Translations under genes and position numbers: made by a program
Assembly (NCBI RefSeq): GCF_030695085.1
Contig: NZ_JAUYTS010000056.1
Coordinates: 62,001 to 126,000 of the forward strand
Direction of reading: 5' to 3'
Origin: Falsiroseomonas sp.
Lineage (GTDB): Bacteria; Pseudomonadota; Alphaproteobacteria; Acetobacterales; Acetobacteraceae
DNA length: 64,000 nt
Shown: in pieces, positions 41,570 to 50,400 of the stretch
Layout: every line of letters begins with the position of its first letter
Numbering within the stretch: position 1 is the first letter of the stretch
Notes under the pieces: generated by a model
Told to the model about the DNA's origin: nothing
Seen by the model: the letters and a program-made list of their open reading frames with translations, nothing else
The model's database searches: none

Positions 41570-43807
41570 ATGTTCGACAAGTATTTCCGCAAGGACATCT
41601 CCTGGGGCGGCCAGCTTCTGACGCTGGAGACCGGCAAGGTCGCCCGGCAGGCGGATGGTGCGGTGATGGCCCGCCTGGGCGACACCATCGTGCTCTGCAC
41701 CGTGGTCGGCGCGCGGTCCGTGAAGCCGGGCCAGGATTTCTTCCCGCTGACGGTGAACTACCAGGAAAAGGCCTTCGCGGCCGGCAAGATCCCGGGCGGC
41801 TTCTTCAAGCGCGAAGGCCGGCCGAACGAGAATGAGACCCTGGTCTCCCGCCTGATCGACCGCCCGCTGCGCCCGCTGTTCCCGGAAGGCTTCCGCAACG
41901 AGGTCCAGGTGGTCGCGACCGTGCTGTCGCATGACCTGGAGAACAACCCGGATGTCGTGGCGCTGGTCGGCTGCTCCGCCGCGCTGACGCTGTCCGGCAT
42001 TCCCTTCTTCGGCCCGGTGGCCGGCGCCCGCGTCGCCTATATCGATGGCGCCTATGTGCTGAACCCGACCGCCGCCCAGCTTCAGCTATCCCAGCTCGAC
42101 CTGATGGTCGCCGGCACCGCCGAGGGCGTGCTGATGGTGGAATCCGAAGCGCAGGAGCTGTCCGAGGACGTCATGCTCGGCGCCGTGGAATTCGGCCACA
42201 AGTCGTTCCAGGCGGTGATCCAGGGGATCATCGAGCTGGCCGAGGTGGCCGCCAAGGAGCCCTGGGCGCTGCCCGAGGAAGCCGACAGCGTGAAGACGCT
42301 GAAGGCCCGCATTTCCGAGCTCGGCCGCGCGCCGATGGTCGAAGCCTACAAGACCACCGAGAAGCTGGCCCGCCAGAACCAGGTCGGCGCGGTGAAGAAG
42401 CAGGTCATCGCGGCGCTCGAGGCCGAGGGCCTGGATGCCGGCGCCGCCAAGGGGCTGATGAAGGCGCTCGAGGCCGATGTGGTCCGCAACGCCATCCTCG
42501 ACACCGGCATGCGGATCGATGGCCGCGACACCAAGACGGTTCGCCCGATCGTGGCCGAGGTCGGCATCCTGCCGCGCTCGCATGGCTCGGCTTTGTTCAC
42601 CCGCGGCGAGACGCAGGCGCTGTGCGTCGCCACGCTGGGCACCGGGCAGGATGAGCAGATCATCGATGCGCTCGCGGGCGAATACCGCGAGAACTTCATG
42701 CTGCACTACAACTTCCCTCCCTACTCGGTGAACGAGACGGGCCGCATGGGCTCGCCTGGCCGCCGCGAGATCGGGCACGGCAAGCTCGCCTGGCGGGCGC
42801 TGCATCCGCTGCTGCCGGAGAAGGACAAGTTCCCCTACACGATGCGCGTGGTCTCCGAGATCACCGAATCCAACGGGTCGTCCTCCATGGCCACCGTCTG
42901 CGGCACCTCGCTCGCGCTGATGGATGCGGGCGCGCCGCTGAAGCGCCCCTGCGCCGGCATCGCCATGGGCCTGATCAAGGAAGACCGCGGCTTCGCCGTG
43001 CTGTCCGACATCCTGGGTGACGAAGACCACCTGGGCGACATGGACTTCAAGGTGGCGGGTTCGGAGAACGGCATCACCGCGCTCCAGATGGACATCAAGA
43101 TCACGTCCATCACCTTCGACATCATGAAGATCGCCCTCGGCCAGGCCAAGGACGGCCGCCTGCACATCCTGGGCGAGATGGCCAAGGGCCTGTCCGGCGC
43201 CCGCGGCGATGTTGCCGCCACCGCGCCGCGCATCACCGTGATCAACATCAACAAGGACAAGATCCGCGACGTGATCGGCTCCGGCGGCAAGGTGATCCGC
43301 GAGATCACGGAGCAGACCGGCACCAAGATCGACATCGACGACGATGGCACCATCAAGGTGGCGGCGACGACGGTGGAGGCGGCCCAGAAGGCCATCGACC
43401 GGATCATGGGCATCGTGGCGGAGCCGGAGATCGGCAAGATCTACAACGGCAAGGTTGTGAAGACGGCCGAATTCGGCGCCTTCGTGAACTTCCTCGGCGC
43501 CAAGGACGGCCTGGTCCACATCTCTGAACTGCAGAATGAGCGCGTCCAGAAGACCAGCGACGTGGTCAAGGACGGCGATGCGGTGAAGGTGAAGGTCATC
43601 GGCTTCGATGACCGCGGCAAGGTGAAGCTCTCCATGCGCGTGGTCGACCAGGCCACCGGCGCCGACATCTCCGAGCAGGTCGGCGCCCGCCGCCCGCGTG
43701 AGGATGGTGAAGGCGGCGGCGGCGGCGGTGATCGCGCGCCGCGCGGCGACCGTCCGCCGCGCCGCGACGGTGAGCGCAGCTTCCGCCCGCGCCGCGAAGA
43801 AGGCTGA
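41570..43807 (+). CDS. pnp: polyribonucleotide nucleotidyltransferase (PNPase)
   Basis: 745-residue phosphorolytic 3'-5' exoribonuclease. Two RNase PH-like cores are present (first at about 1-230; second at about 300-560, with [15 protein letters not shown]), then a KH domain ([14 protein letters not shown]), and an S1 domain ([33 protein letters not shown], quoted in part). The C-terminal tail is Gly/Arg-rich with [14 protein letters not shown] repeats, a variable disordered part. It degrades mRNA and is a partner of the degradosome. AAGGACG is the ribosome-binding site. Confidence 0.97.
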   Translation: MFDKYFRKDISWGGQLLTLETGKVARQADGAVMARLGDTIVLCTVVGARSVKPGQDFFPLTVNYQEKAFAAGKIPGGFFKREGRPNENETLVSRLIDRPLRPLFPEGFRNEVQVVATVLSHDLENNPDVVALVGCSAALTLSGIPFFGPVAGARVAYIDGAYVLNPTAAQLQLSQLDLMVAGTAEGVLMVESEAQELSEDVMLGAVEFGHKSFQAVIQGIIELAEVAAKEPWALPEEADSVKTLKARISELGRAPMVEAYKTTEKLARQNQVGAVKKQVIAALEAEGLDAGAAKGLMKALEADVVRNAILDTGMRIDGRDTKTVRPIVAEVGILPRSHGSALFTRGETQALCVATLGTGQDEQIIDALAGEYRENFMLHYNFPPYSVNETGRMGSPGRREIGHGKLAWRALHPLLPEKDKFPYTMRVVSEITESNGSSSMATVCGTSLALMDAGAPLKRPCAGIAMGLIKEDRGFAVLSDILGDEDHLGDMDFKVAGSENGITALQMDIKITSITFDIMKIALGQAKDGRLHILGEMAKGLSGARGDVAATAPRITVININKDKIRDVIGSGGKVIREITEQTGTKIDIDDDGTIKVAATTVEAAQKAIDRIMGIVAEPEIGKIYNGKVVKTAEFGAFVNFLGAKDGLVHISELQNERVQKTSDVVKDGDAVKVKVIGFDDRGKVKLSMRVVDQATGADISEQVGARRPREDGEGGGGGGDRAPRGDRPPRRDGERSFRPRREEG

Positions 43808-43842
43808 CCCTCGCGCCGCGAGAAAGCCCGATCTCCAAGTAA

Positions 43843-43869
43843 TCCGCAGGGGGACCCCTCCCCCTGCGG
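43843..43869 (+). terminator. hairpin terminator downstream of pnp
   Basis: CCGCAGGGGG-N7-CCCCCTGCGG, a perfect 10-bp stem about 35 nt past the pnp stop. The strongest hairpin in the window. The trailing sequence CAATTTAC has only a short T run, so termination may be partly rho-dependent. Confidence 0.65.
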
Positions 43870-43948
43870 CAATTTACACGCCATATCCCGGTTACGTGCG
43901 CATCTCGGCGCGCGGGACGAACCCCAAAATTGCCCGGAGCCTGAATCC

Positions 43949-45349
43949 TTGAAGGCCATCAACCCGATCCGCATGGGTGGCGTGGACGTTCTTCCGCTGG
44001 TGGAAGGCGGCAAGGGCGTTGCCGTCTCGAATGGTGCGACCTGTGGCGGCTGGGCCTCCGGCGGCGGCGTCGGCACCTTCTCCGCCGTGAACGCCGACAG
44101 CTACGACGCGGATGGCAACCTCATCCGCCAGACCTATTCCGGCCGCACCCGCCGCGAACGGCATGAGGAGCTGGTCGCCTACGGCATTGCCGGCGGCATC
44201 GCCCAGGCGAAGGAAGCGCATGAACGCTCCAACGGCCAGGGCCGCATCCACGCCAACATCCTGTGGGAGATGGGCGGGGCGGAGCGTGTGGCGCGCGGCA
44301 TGCTGGATGGGGCCAAGGGCCTGATCCACGGCATCACCTGCGGTGCCGGCATGCCCTATCGCCTGGCGGATATCGCCCGCGACTACGGGGTGCACTACTA
44401 CCCCATCATCTCCTCCGCCCGCGCCTTCTCCGCGCTGTGGAAGCGCGCCTATTCCAAGACCCGGGAATGGCTGGGCGGCGTGGTGTATGAGGATCCCTGG
44501 CTGGCCGGCGGCCATAACGGCCTGTCCAATTCCGAGGATCCGAAGCGGCCGGAAGACCCCTTCCCCCGTGTGCTGAAGCTGCGCCAGCAGATGCGCGAAT
44601 TCGGCCTGGGCGACGTGCCGATCATCATGGCCGGCGGCGTCTGGTGGCTGGAGGAGTGGGAGGACTGGATCGACAATCCCGATCTCGGCCCTATCGCCTT
44701 CCAGTTCGGCACCCGCCCGCTGCTGACCCAGGAAAGCCCGATCAGCGAGGCCTGGAAGCAGCGCCTGCTGACGCTGAAGCCGGGTGATGTCTCGCTGCAG
44801 GCCTTCTCGCCCACCGGCTTCTATTCAAGCGCCATCCGCAACGAATTCCTGCGTGAGCTGGAAGACCGCAGCGAGCGCCAGGTGGCCTTCACCAGCGAAC
44901 CGGTCGGCGACCATGTCGCGGAATACGGCGTCGGCCCGCGCAAGCGGCTGGTCTACCTGACCGCGCATGACCGCGCCCGGGTGCAGGGCTGGGAAGCGGC
45001 AGGCTTCATCGAGGCGATGCGCACGCCGGACAACACGCTGATCTTCGTGACGCCGGAGAATGCGCGGGAGATCCTGAAGGACCAGATCGACTGCATGGGC
45101 TGCCTCAGCCATTGCCGCTTCTCGAACTGGGCGCAGACGGAGCCGGATTTCTCCACCGGCAAGAAGGCGGACCCGCGCAGCTTCTGCATCCAGAAGACCC
45201 TGCAGGACGTGGCGCATGACGGCGCGTTGCATCGCAACCTGATGTTCGCCGGCCACAACGCCTTCCGTTTCGGCAGCGACCCCTTCTATTCGAACGGCTT
45301 CGTGCCGACGGCGAAGCAGCTGGTCGAACGGATCATGACCGGCCGCTGA
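43949..45349 (+). CDS. nitronate monooxygenase-family flavoprotein with C-terminal cysteine cluster
   Basis: 466 residues of the NMO/2-nitropropane dioxygenase superfamily. FMN-binding glycine patches lie in ISNGATCGGWASGGGVGTF-type and PIIMAGGVWW segments (each quoted in part), with GTRPLL. A C-terminal cluster CMGCLSHCRFSNW with a further Cys (RSFCIQK) is unusual for plain NMOs and could bind a metal or iron-sulfur cluster. The start is TTG with GGAG 10 nt upstream. The reaction is likely flavin-dependent oxidation; the substrate is unknown. It lies alone between pnp and a hypothetical gene. Confidence 0.8.
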   Translation: MKAINPIRMGGVDVLPLVEGGKGVAVSNGATCGGWASGGGVGTFSAVNADSYDADGNLIRQTYSGRTRRERHEELVAYGIAGGIAQAKEAHERSNGQGRIHANILWEMGGAERVARGMLDGAKGLIHGITCGAGMPYRLADIARDYGVHYYPIISSARAFSALWKRAYSKTREWLGGVVYEDPWLAGGHNGLSNSEDPKRPEDPFPRVLKLRQQMREFGLGDVPIIMAGGVWWLEEWEDWIDNPDLGPIAFQFGTRPLLTQESPISEAWKQRLLTLKPGDVSLQAFSPTGFYSSAIRNEFLRELEDRSERQVAFTSEPVGDHVAEYGVGPRKRLVYLTAHDRARVQGWEAAGFIEAMRTPDNTLIFVTPENAREILKDQIDCMGCLSHCRFSNWAQTEPDFSTGKKADPRSFCIQKTLQDVAHDGALHRNLMFAGHNAFRFGSDPFYSNGFVPTAKQLVERIMTGR

Positions 45350-45438
45350 AACCGTGGGGCGCGTGTCCTGCGCGCCCTTCACGCAGCGCTGCCGAAGGCG
45401 GTATCCTGGCGCAAGTCTCGGAGGCCTGTCCGCACGCC

Positions 45439-47304
45439 ATGCGAAACCTGCTGCACGCCGTCGACCGCGACCGGTTGGTCGCCCATCTCCGTAGCGCTCT
45501 GCTGCGGGAAGTCACGGTGGGTGGGCGGCGCCTCATGGCGCTGGCGGAAGGCACGGGGGCCGATGGCGGCGGCTTCTGCGCCATGCCGGCCAATGCCCAG
45601 GCGGCGGAATTGCTGGCCCAGCCGGAAATCCGGGATGCCGACCCTGCCTTCGCCGATGGCGTGCTGGATTTCGTCATGGCCATGGCCGACATGCCGCTGC
45701 CATGCCGCCGTGCCGCCGTGGGTGGCATCGATCTGCTGCGCGACGATCCCCGCGATTTCGAGATCCTGACCCCCTACCACCGCTTCACCGGCGATCTCTC
45801 GGCCGGGCTGGTGCGCCAGCAGTTGCGCGGCGATGCCAGCGCCCCGCTGCTGCATACCGGCAACCTCGCGGAATTCCGCCTCGGCCGGTACCGCAACGGC
45901 GTGGATGTGGAAGACAGCATCCAGGACTGCGCCATCCTCCGGCGCGGCGGCAGCCTGGTGCTGCGCCATGAAAGCCGCATCACGGGCAAGGCCGGCTGGC
46001 TGCGCCCGCGCCAGGTGGAAGCCGGCACGCTGCGCTACGATTATGAGATCACCGCCGGATCACCGCTGCTGCGGCTGACCGTGACCTTCACCGCCGCGGC
46101 CGGCCAGAGCCTGGCCCGCCTGCGCATCAGCACCGCGCTGGATCAGCTCGGCACCGCGGGGCTGGAGATGGCGGAAGGCCGCCTGGGCAGCCCGACGGCC
46201 TGGCGCGACTTTGCCCCACCGCAGGCCGCCGGCCTTTCCCTGTGGGCGGAGGCCACGCCAGTGTCGCATGTGGCGACCGGCCTGGCCGGCTGGCCGCAGG
46301 GCGCGCCGGTGCTGCACATCCGCCCGCAGGCGCCGGAGCGGGTGATGAGCGTGAAGGCCATCGCCGCGCGCCCGGCGGCGCTGCATTGGCTGATCCTGCG
46401 GCACGGTCCCGTCGCCCTGGCGCCCGGCGCCTCGCTGGTGGTGCGGGAGGATAGGCTGCTGGCCGCCGGCATGATGGCGGAGGATGCCGCGCGGATGATG
46501 GGTGCTGCCGCCCCATCCGTCGCGGGGCTGGACCTGGAGCCGCTGCCGCCGCAGGGCGCCGCGCTGAACGCGGTGGCCACCCAGCTTCTGTTCGCCGCCC
46601 GCCGATCCTATGGCGTGATCCTGCCGGCGGAGCGGCAGGTGGCGCTGGAGGCCTGGTTCGACCGCCAGATGGCCGCGCTGCTGGCCGGAACCCCCGGGGT
46701 GACGGACCTGGCCTGGGCCATCCTGGCGGCGGAGACCCGCCAGCGCGCCGGGGCCACGGCGCCGGTCGAGGCGCTGCTGACCCGGCTGATCGCCCTGCAG
46801 GGGGAAGGAGGCGCCTTCGCGGCTGACCTCGCCGGCCATGCCACGGCGCTTCTGGCCCTGGCGCGGGCGCTGGCGCTGGGCGACCCGCTGCAGCTGGCCG
46901 GCCCGATCGGCCGGGCATTGGCGGCGATCCGGCCCGGCCAGGTGGAACTGCGCGAGGCCGGGCGGATGGTGATGGTGCAGGGGCTGGTGCTGCAGGGCGG
47001 CCGCCCCGGCCCGCTACGTGGCCATGCCGAGGCGCTGGGTCTTTTGGTGCGCGCCGCCGGCACCCTGGCGCTGGTGGCGGAACAGCGGCCGGAGGCACTG
47101 CCGCCGGAGGTGGCGGAGCAGGCCCGGGCGCTGCACCGCCAGGTGGTGGCGCTGCTCCGCACCCTGGTGCGCCCGCGCGGCGCGGCGCTGGAGGTGGCAC
47201 CCTCCCCGCTCGGCGGCGCAACCCATCCGGCGGCGCAGGCGGCGGTGGCGCTGGCGCTGATGGCGCCCGATGCGACGATCCTGCGGCTGCCGGTTCCGGC
47301 ATGA
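45439..47304 (+). CDS. large hypothetical protein, beta-sandwich plus alpha-helical toroid-like tail
   Basis: 621 residues, no signal peptide or membrane segment. The region around 110-300 looks beta-rich (YHRFTGDLSAGLVRQQL, RLGRYRNGVDVEDSIQDCAIL and LRLTVTFTAAAGQSLARLRI, quoted in part). From about 380 on it is almost all helices with alternating Ala/Leu (GHATALLALARALALGD, REAGRMVMVQGLVLQGG), like the alpha/alpha toroids of glycosidases and lyases. I recognise no family. It is coupled to the DUF2272 lipoprotein by an ATGA overlap, so a joint envelope-related task is possible. Confidence 0.72.
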   Translation: MRNLLHAVDRDRLVAHLRSALLREVTVGGRRLMALAEGTGADGGGFCAMPANAQAAELLAQPEIRDADPAFADGVLDFVMAMADMPLPCRRAAVGGIDLLRDDPRDFEILTPYHRFTGDLSAGLVRQQLRGDASAPLLHTGNLAEFRLGRYRNGVDVEDSIQDCAILRRGGSLVLRHESRITGKAGWLRPRQVEAGTLRYDYEITAGSPLLRLTVTFTAAAGQSLARLRISTALDQLGTAGLEMAEGRLGSPTAWRDFAPPQAAGLSLWAEATPVSHVATGLAGWPQGAPVLHIRPQAPERVMSVKAIAARPAALHWLILRHGPVALAPGASLVVREDRLLAAGMMAEDAARMMGAAAPSVAGLDLEPLPPQGAALNAVATQLLFAARRSYGVILPAERQVALEAWFDRQMAALLAGTPGVTDLAWAILAAETRQRAGATAPVEALLTRLIALQGEGGAFAADLAGHATALLALARALALGDPLQLAGPIGRALAAIRPGQVELREAGRMVMVQGLVLQGGRPGPLRGHAEALGLLVRAAGTLALVAEQRPEALPPEVAEQARALHRQVVALLRTLVRPRGAALEVAPSPLGGATHPAAQAAVALALMAPDATILRLPVPA

Positions 47305-48116
47305 GGCCAGCCGCCCTGGCCGTGGCCGCGCTGCTGGCGCTGGCGGGCTGCGCCGCGCCCATGCGGCCGGCGGCCCCGCCATCCCAGCCCCTGGTCTATC
47401 CGCCGGCGGCGGCGGAACGGGTGGTGCGGCTGGCGCTCGGCGAATGGCGCGACTGGGGCGGCGTGGTGCGGGATGCCTGGCCAGAAACGCCGGACGATGC
47501 GGCCGGCCTGGCGCCCGCCGAATCCGATCCTGCGAATTTCCCGCGCGTGCTGGCCTATTGGCGCGCGGTGGAGAATGACGAGGGCGCGATCCGCGCCAAC
47601 CGCCCGATCTACGCCGCCGCGCTGTCCGGCATGACCAGCACCGCCTTGTGGTCGGAACCCGCCTGGTCGGCGGCCTTCATCTCCTGGGTGTTCCGCTCGG
47701 CCGGGGTGGATGCGCGGGAGTTTCCGCCCAACGCCACGCATTCCCTGTACCTGGATGCGCTGATTGCCGATGCCGACGCCTTCCCCGCCACCGCGCCCTT
47801 CCGGCCGCATGCGCCCGACGGCTACGCGCCGCGCGCGGGTGATCTGGTGTGCTTCGACCGCAGCCGCGCCCGGCTGGCCCATTGGTCCGAGCGGCGGGCG
47901 GAGGCCGGGATCCCGCGGCCGATGCATTGCGACATCGTCACCGGCGTGGCACCGGGTGTGGTGGAGGTGGTCGGCGGCAATGTCGGCGACACCGTGATGC
48001 TCACCCGCTACCCGGCCGATGCCGCCGGGCTTCTGGCGCAGGCCCCGCCGGGCCGGGCGCCTATCCTGCTGGTCATGGAAAGCCGCCTCGGCCGCCTGCC
48101 GCCTTTCGCACCCTGA
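47301..48116 (+). CDS. DUF2272-family lipoprotein
   Basis: 271 residues. The N-terminus is a lipoprotein signal (LLALAGCAAP lipobox with Cys 17). The DUF2272 domain is CHAP-like: WSAAFISWVFRSAGVD, RAGDLVCFDR and MHCDIVTGV correspond to the nucleophile, turn and His regions of papain-fold amidases, but the usual Cys in the first motif is Ser. It is likely anchored in the outer or inner membrane. The start overlaps the preceding gene's stop by 4 bp. Confidence 0.8.
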   Translation: MRPAALAVAALLALAGCAAPMRPAAPPSQPLVYPPAAAERVVRLALGEWRDWGGVVRDAWPETPDDAAGLAPAESDPANFPRVLAYWRAVENDEGAIRANRPIYAAALSGMTSTALWSEPAWSAAFISWVFRSAGVDAREFPPNATHSLYLDALIADADAFPATAPFRPHAPDGYAPRAGDLVCFDRSRARLAHWSERRAEAGIPRPMHCDIVTGVAPGVVEVVGGNVGDTVMLTRYPADAAGLLAQAPPGRAPILLVMESRLGRLPPFAP

Positions 48117-48133
48117 ACGGGATTTTTGCCAAG

Positions 48134-49249
48134 ATGACTGATCTGTTCTCCCCGCTGACCATCCGTGGCGTGACGCTTGCCAACCGCATCGGCATCTCGC
48201 CGATGTGCCAGTATTGCTGCGGCGATGATGGCCGCCCGACCGACTGGCACATGGCGCATCTGCTGCAACGCGCCCTGGGCGGCGCGGGCATGGTGATGGT
48301 GGAGGCCACCGCCGTGCTGCCGGAAGGCCGCATCACCCCGGGCGATGTCGGGCTGTGGGAGGATGCGCAGATCCCGTCCCATGCGCGGCTGGCGGCCGCC
48401 ATCGCCCATGCCGGCGCGGTGCCGGCGATCCAGATCGGCCATGCCGGCCGCAAGGCCAGCCGGGCGCCGGCCTGGGTGGATGAGCCGGCGAGCCCGGGCT
48501 GGGAGATCGTCTCCGCCAGCAACCTGCCGATGGGCCATTTCGCCGCGCCGCGCCCGATGACCGAGGCCGAGATCCTCGACCTGCCCGCCGCCTTCGCCGC
48601 CACGGCGAAGCGCGCGCTGGCCGCCGGCTACAAGCTGATCGAACTGCACGGCGCGCATGGCTATCTGCTGCACCAGTTCATGTCGCCCATTTCCAACAAG
48701 CGCAACGACCGCTGGGGCGGCGATTTCGAGGGCCGCACCCGGCTGCCGCTGGCGATCGCGGCCGCGGTGCGCGAAGCGGTGGGGGAGGAGGTGCCGCTGT
48801 TCCTCCGCATCTCGCACACCGACTGGATCGAGGGCGGCTGGAGCACGGCGGAGAGCATCGAATTGTCGAAGCGCATGGCCGCGATCGGCATCGACGTGAT
48901 CGACGTCTCCTCCGGCGGCATCGACCCGTCGCAGAAGATCGTGCTCGGCCCGGGCTACCAGGTGCCGGGGGCGGAGGCGGTGAAGCAGGGCGCCGGCGTG
49001 CTGGTGGCGGCCGTCGGCCTGATCACGGAGCCGGAGCAGGCGCAGGCGATCATCACCGAGGGCCGCGCCGACCTGGTGCTGCTGGCCCGCGCCACGCTGC
49101 GCGACCCCTACTGGCCGATGCGCGCCGCGGTCGCGCTGGGCCGGGTGGATGCCATCCGCACCCCGCCGCAATACGACCGCGCCTGGGGGTCCATCGCGCG
49201 CATGGCGATGCGGGTGGAAACCGGCGCGCCGATGCCGCCGCTGGGCTGA
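48134..49249 (+). CDS. Old Yellow Enzyme family NADH:flavin oxidoreductase (YqjM-like)
   Basis: 371-residue FMN TIM-barrel enzyme. ISPMCQYCCGDDG holds the Cys that YqjM-class enzymes use for redox tuning. ELHGAHGYLLHQFMSP and SNKRNDRWGG carry substrate and FMN contacts, followed by GLITEPEQ. It reduces activated C=C bonds with NAD(P)H. It starts 17 bp past the lipoprotein stop but has no obvious functional link with it. Confidence 0.92.
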   Translation: MTDLFSPLTIRGVTLANRIGISPMCQYCCGDDGRPTDWHMAHLLQRALGGAGMVMVEATAVLPEGRITPGDVGLWEDAQIPSHARLAAAIAHAGAVPAIQIGHAGRKASRAPAWVDEPASPGWEIVSASNLPMGHFAAPRPMTEAEILDLPAAFAATAKRALAAGYKLIELHGAHGYLLHQFMSPISNKRNDRWGGDFEGRTRLPLAIAAAVREAVGEEVPLFLRISHTDWIEGGWSTAESIELSKRMAAIGIDVIDVSSGGIDPSQKIVLGPGYQVPGAEAVKQGAGVLVAAVGLITEPEQAQAIITEGRADLVLLARATLRDPYWPMRAAVALGRVDAIRTPPQYDRAWGSIARMAMRVETGAPMPPLG

Positions 49250-49320
49250 TCCCAGATCCCACCGCCCGGAACCCGCGGCGCGCGGGGTAGGTCCAGGCGC
49301 TTGAGGCGCGGATCGGTCAC

Positions 49321-49347
49321 GACCCGCGGGATCTGGACCCGCGGGAT
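49321..49347. repeat. 12-bp direct repeat in the convergent intergenic region
   Basis: GACCCGCGGGAT occurs twice separated by CTG (49321-49332 and 49336-49347); each contains the palindrome CCCGCGGG. Purpose unknown, possibly a transcription-end structure. Confidence 0.4.
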
Positions 49348-49365
49348 TTCAGCGGCCCCGAGAGC

Positions 49366-49388
49366 CCTCTCCCCCAGGCGGGGAGAGG
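49366..49388. terminator. bidirectional hairpin between the OYE and Bug genes
   Basis: CCTCTCCCC-CAGGC-GGGGAGAGG, a perfect 9-bp stem 7 nt from the end of the leftward Bug gene. Convergent placement suits a shared terminator; no strong U tract. Confidence 0.55.
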
Positions 49389-49394
49389 CAGCCT

Positions 49395-50372
49395 TCAATC
49401 CACCTTGATGTCGCCGTCCCGGATCACCCGGTCCCATTGCGTGATCTGGGCCAGCAACAGGGCGGCGGCCTCGGCCGGTGTCCCGCCGACCGGCTCGAAG
49501 CCCAGCTGCGTCAGCCGCGCCGTCATCGCCGGGCTGGTGACGGCGCGCCGGGACGCCTCCGCCAGCTGGGCCAGCACCGGCTCCGGCAGCCCGGCCGGGC
49601 CGATCAGCGCGTTCAGCAGCGCGGCATCCACCGCCGGGAAGCCCGCCTCCGCCATGGTGGGCACCTCCGGCAGCAGGCTGGCGCGCGTGTCGCCGGTGAT
49701 CGCCAGCGCCCGCAGCCGGCCGGCGCGGACATGTTCGGCCATCGCCGGGATGGTGCCGAAGGCCATGTGGACACGGCCGGCGAGGACATCCGTGATCATC
49801 GGCCCGCCGCCGCGATAGGGCACATGCAGGAAGCTGAAGCCGGCGGCCAGGCGGAACTGCTCGCCCGCCATATGCACCGCGGTGCCATTGCCGGCGGAGC
49901 CGAAGGTCAGCTCATTCGGCTTGGCCCTGGCGTCGCGCACCAGCGCCGCCAGATCCTGCCAGGGGGCGGAGGCCGGCACCACCAGCACCAGCGGCGACCG
50001 CACCAGGACCGAGACGAAGCTGAAATCCCGCCTGGTGTCATAGGGCAGCCGGCTGCCGAGCAGGCCGGGGTTCACCACGAAGGCGGTATCGATCACGCCG
50101 AGCGCATGGCCATCCGGCGTCGCCGCGGCGATCGCCTGGGTGCCGGTGACGCTGGCGCCGCCGCCGCGATTCTCCACCGCGAAAGGCTGGCCGAGCGAGC
50201 TGGAAAGCTCCTGCGCCAGCAGCCGCGCGGTGATGTCCGTGGCGCCGCCGGGCGGATAGGGCACGATCAGCCGCACCGGCCGGCTGGGATAGCCCTGGGC
50301 CAGGGCGGGCGCGGCGAGCGCGGCGGCGAGGGTGGCGGTGAGCAGGCTCCGGCGGCGCAGGGTGATGGTCAT
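49395..50372 (-). CDS. Bug-family tripartite tricarboxylate transporter substrate-binding protein
   Basis: 325 residues with a signal peptide (RRRSLLTATLAAALAAPALA) and the Bug fold: YPSRPVRLIVPYPPGGATDITARLLA (quoted in part), the QPFAVENRGGGAS loop and the TFGSAGNGTAVHMAGEQF segment. These periplasmic proteins bind carboxylic acids for TctAB permeases; no TctAB lies nearby, as is common for Bug genes. It is downstream of, and probably co-transcribed with, the enolase-superfamily gene, suggesting a sugar acid or dicarboxylate ligand. Confidence 0.88.
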   Translation of the reverse strand: MTITLRRRSLLTATLAAALAAPALAQGYPSRPVRLIVPYPPGGATDITARLLAQELSSSLGQPFAVENRGGGASVTGTQAIAAATPDGHALGVIDTAFVVNPGLLGSRLPYDTRRDFSFVSVLVRSPLVLVVPASAPWQDLAALVRDARAKPNELTFGSAGNGTAVHMAGEQFRLAAGFSFLHVPYRGGGPMITDVLAGRVHMAFGTIPAMAEHVRAGRLRALAITGDTRASLLPEVPTMAEAGFPAVDAALLNALIGPAGLPEPVLAQLAEASRRAVTSPAMTARLTQLGFEPVGGTPAEAAALLLAQITQWDRVIRDGDIKVD

Positions 50373-50400
50373 CGGCGCATTCCTCGTTCTTGTTGTTGTT

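Noticed and set aside
49321-49347. 12-bp direct repeat as an IS target duplication
   Set aside because: Copies are only 3 bp apart with no element between them.
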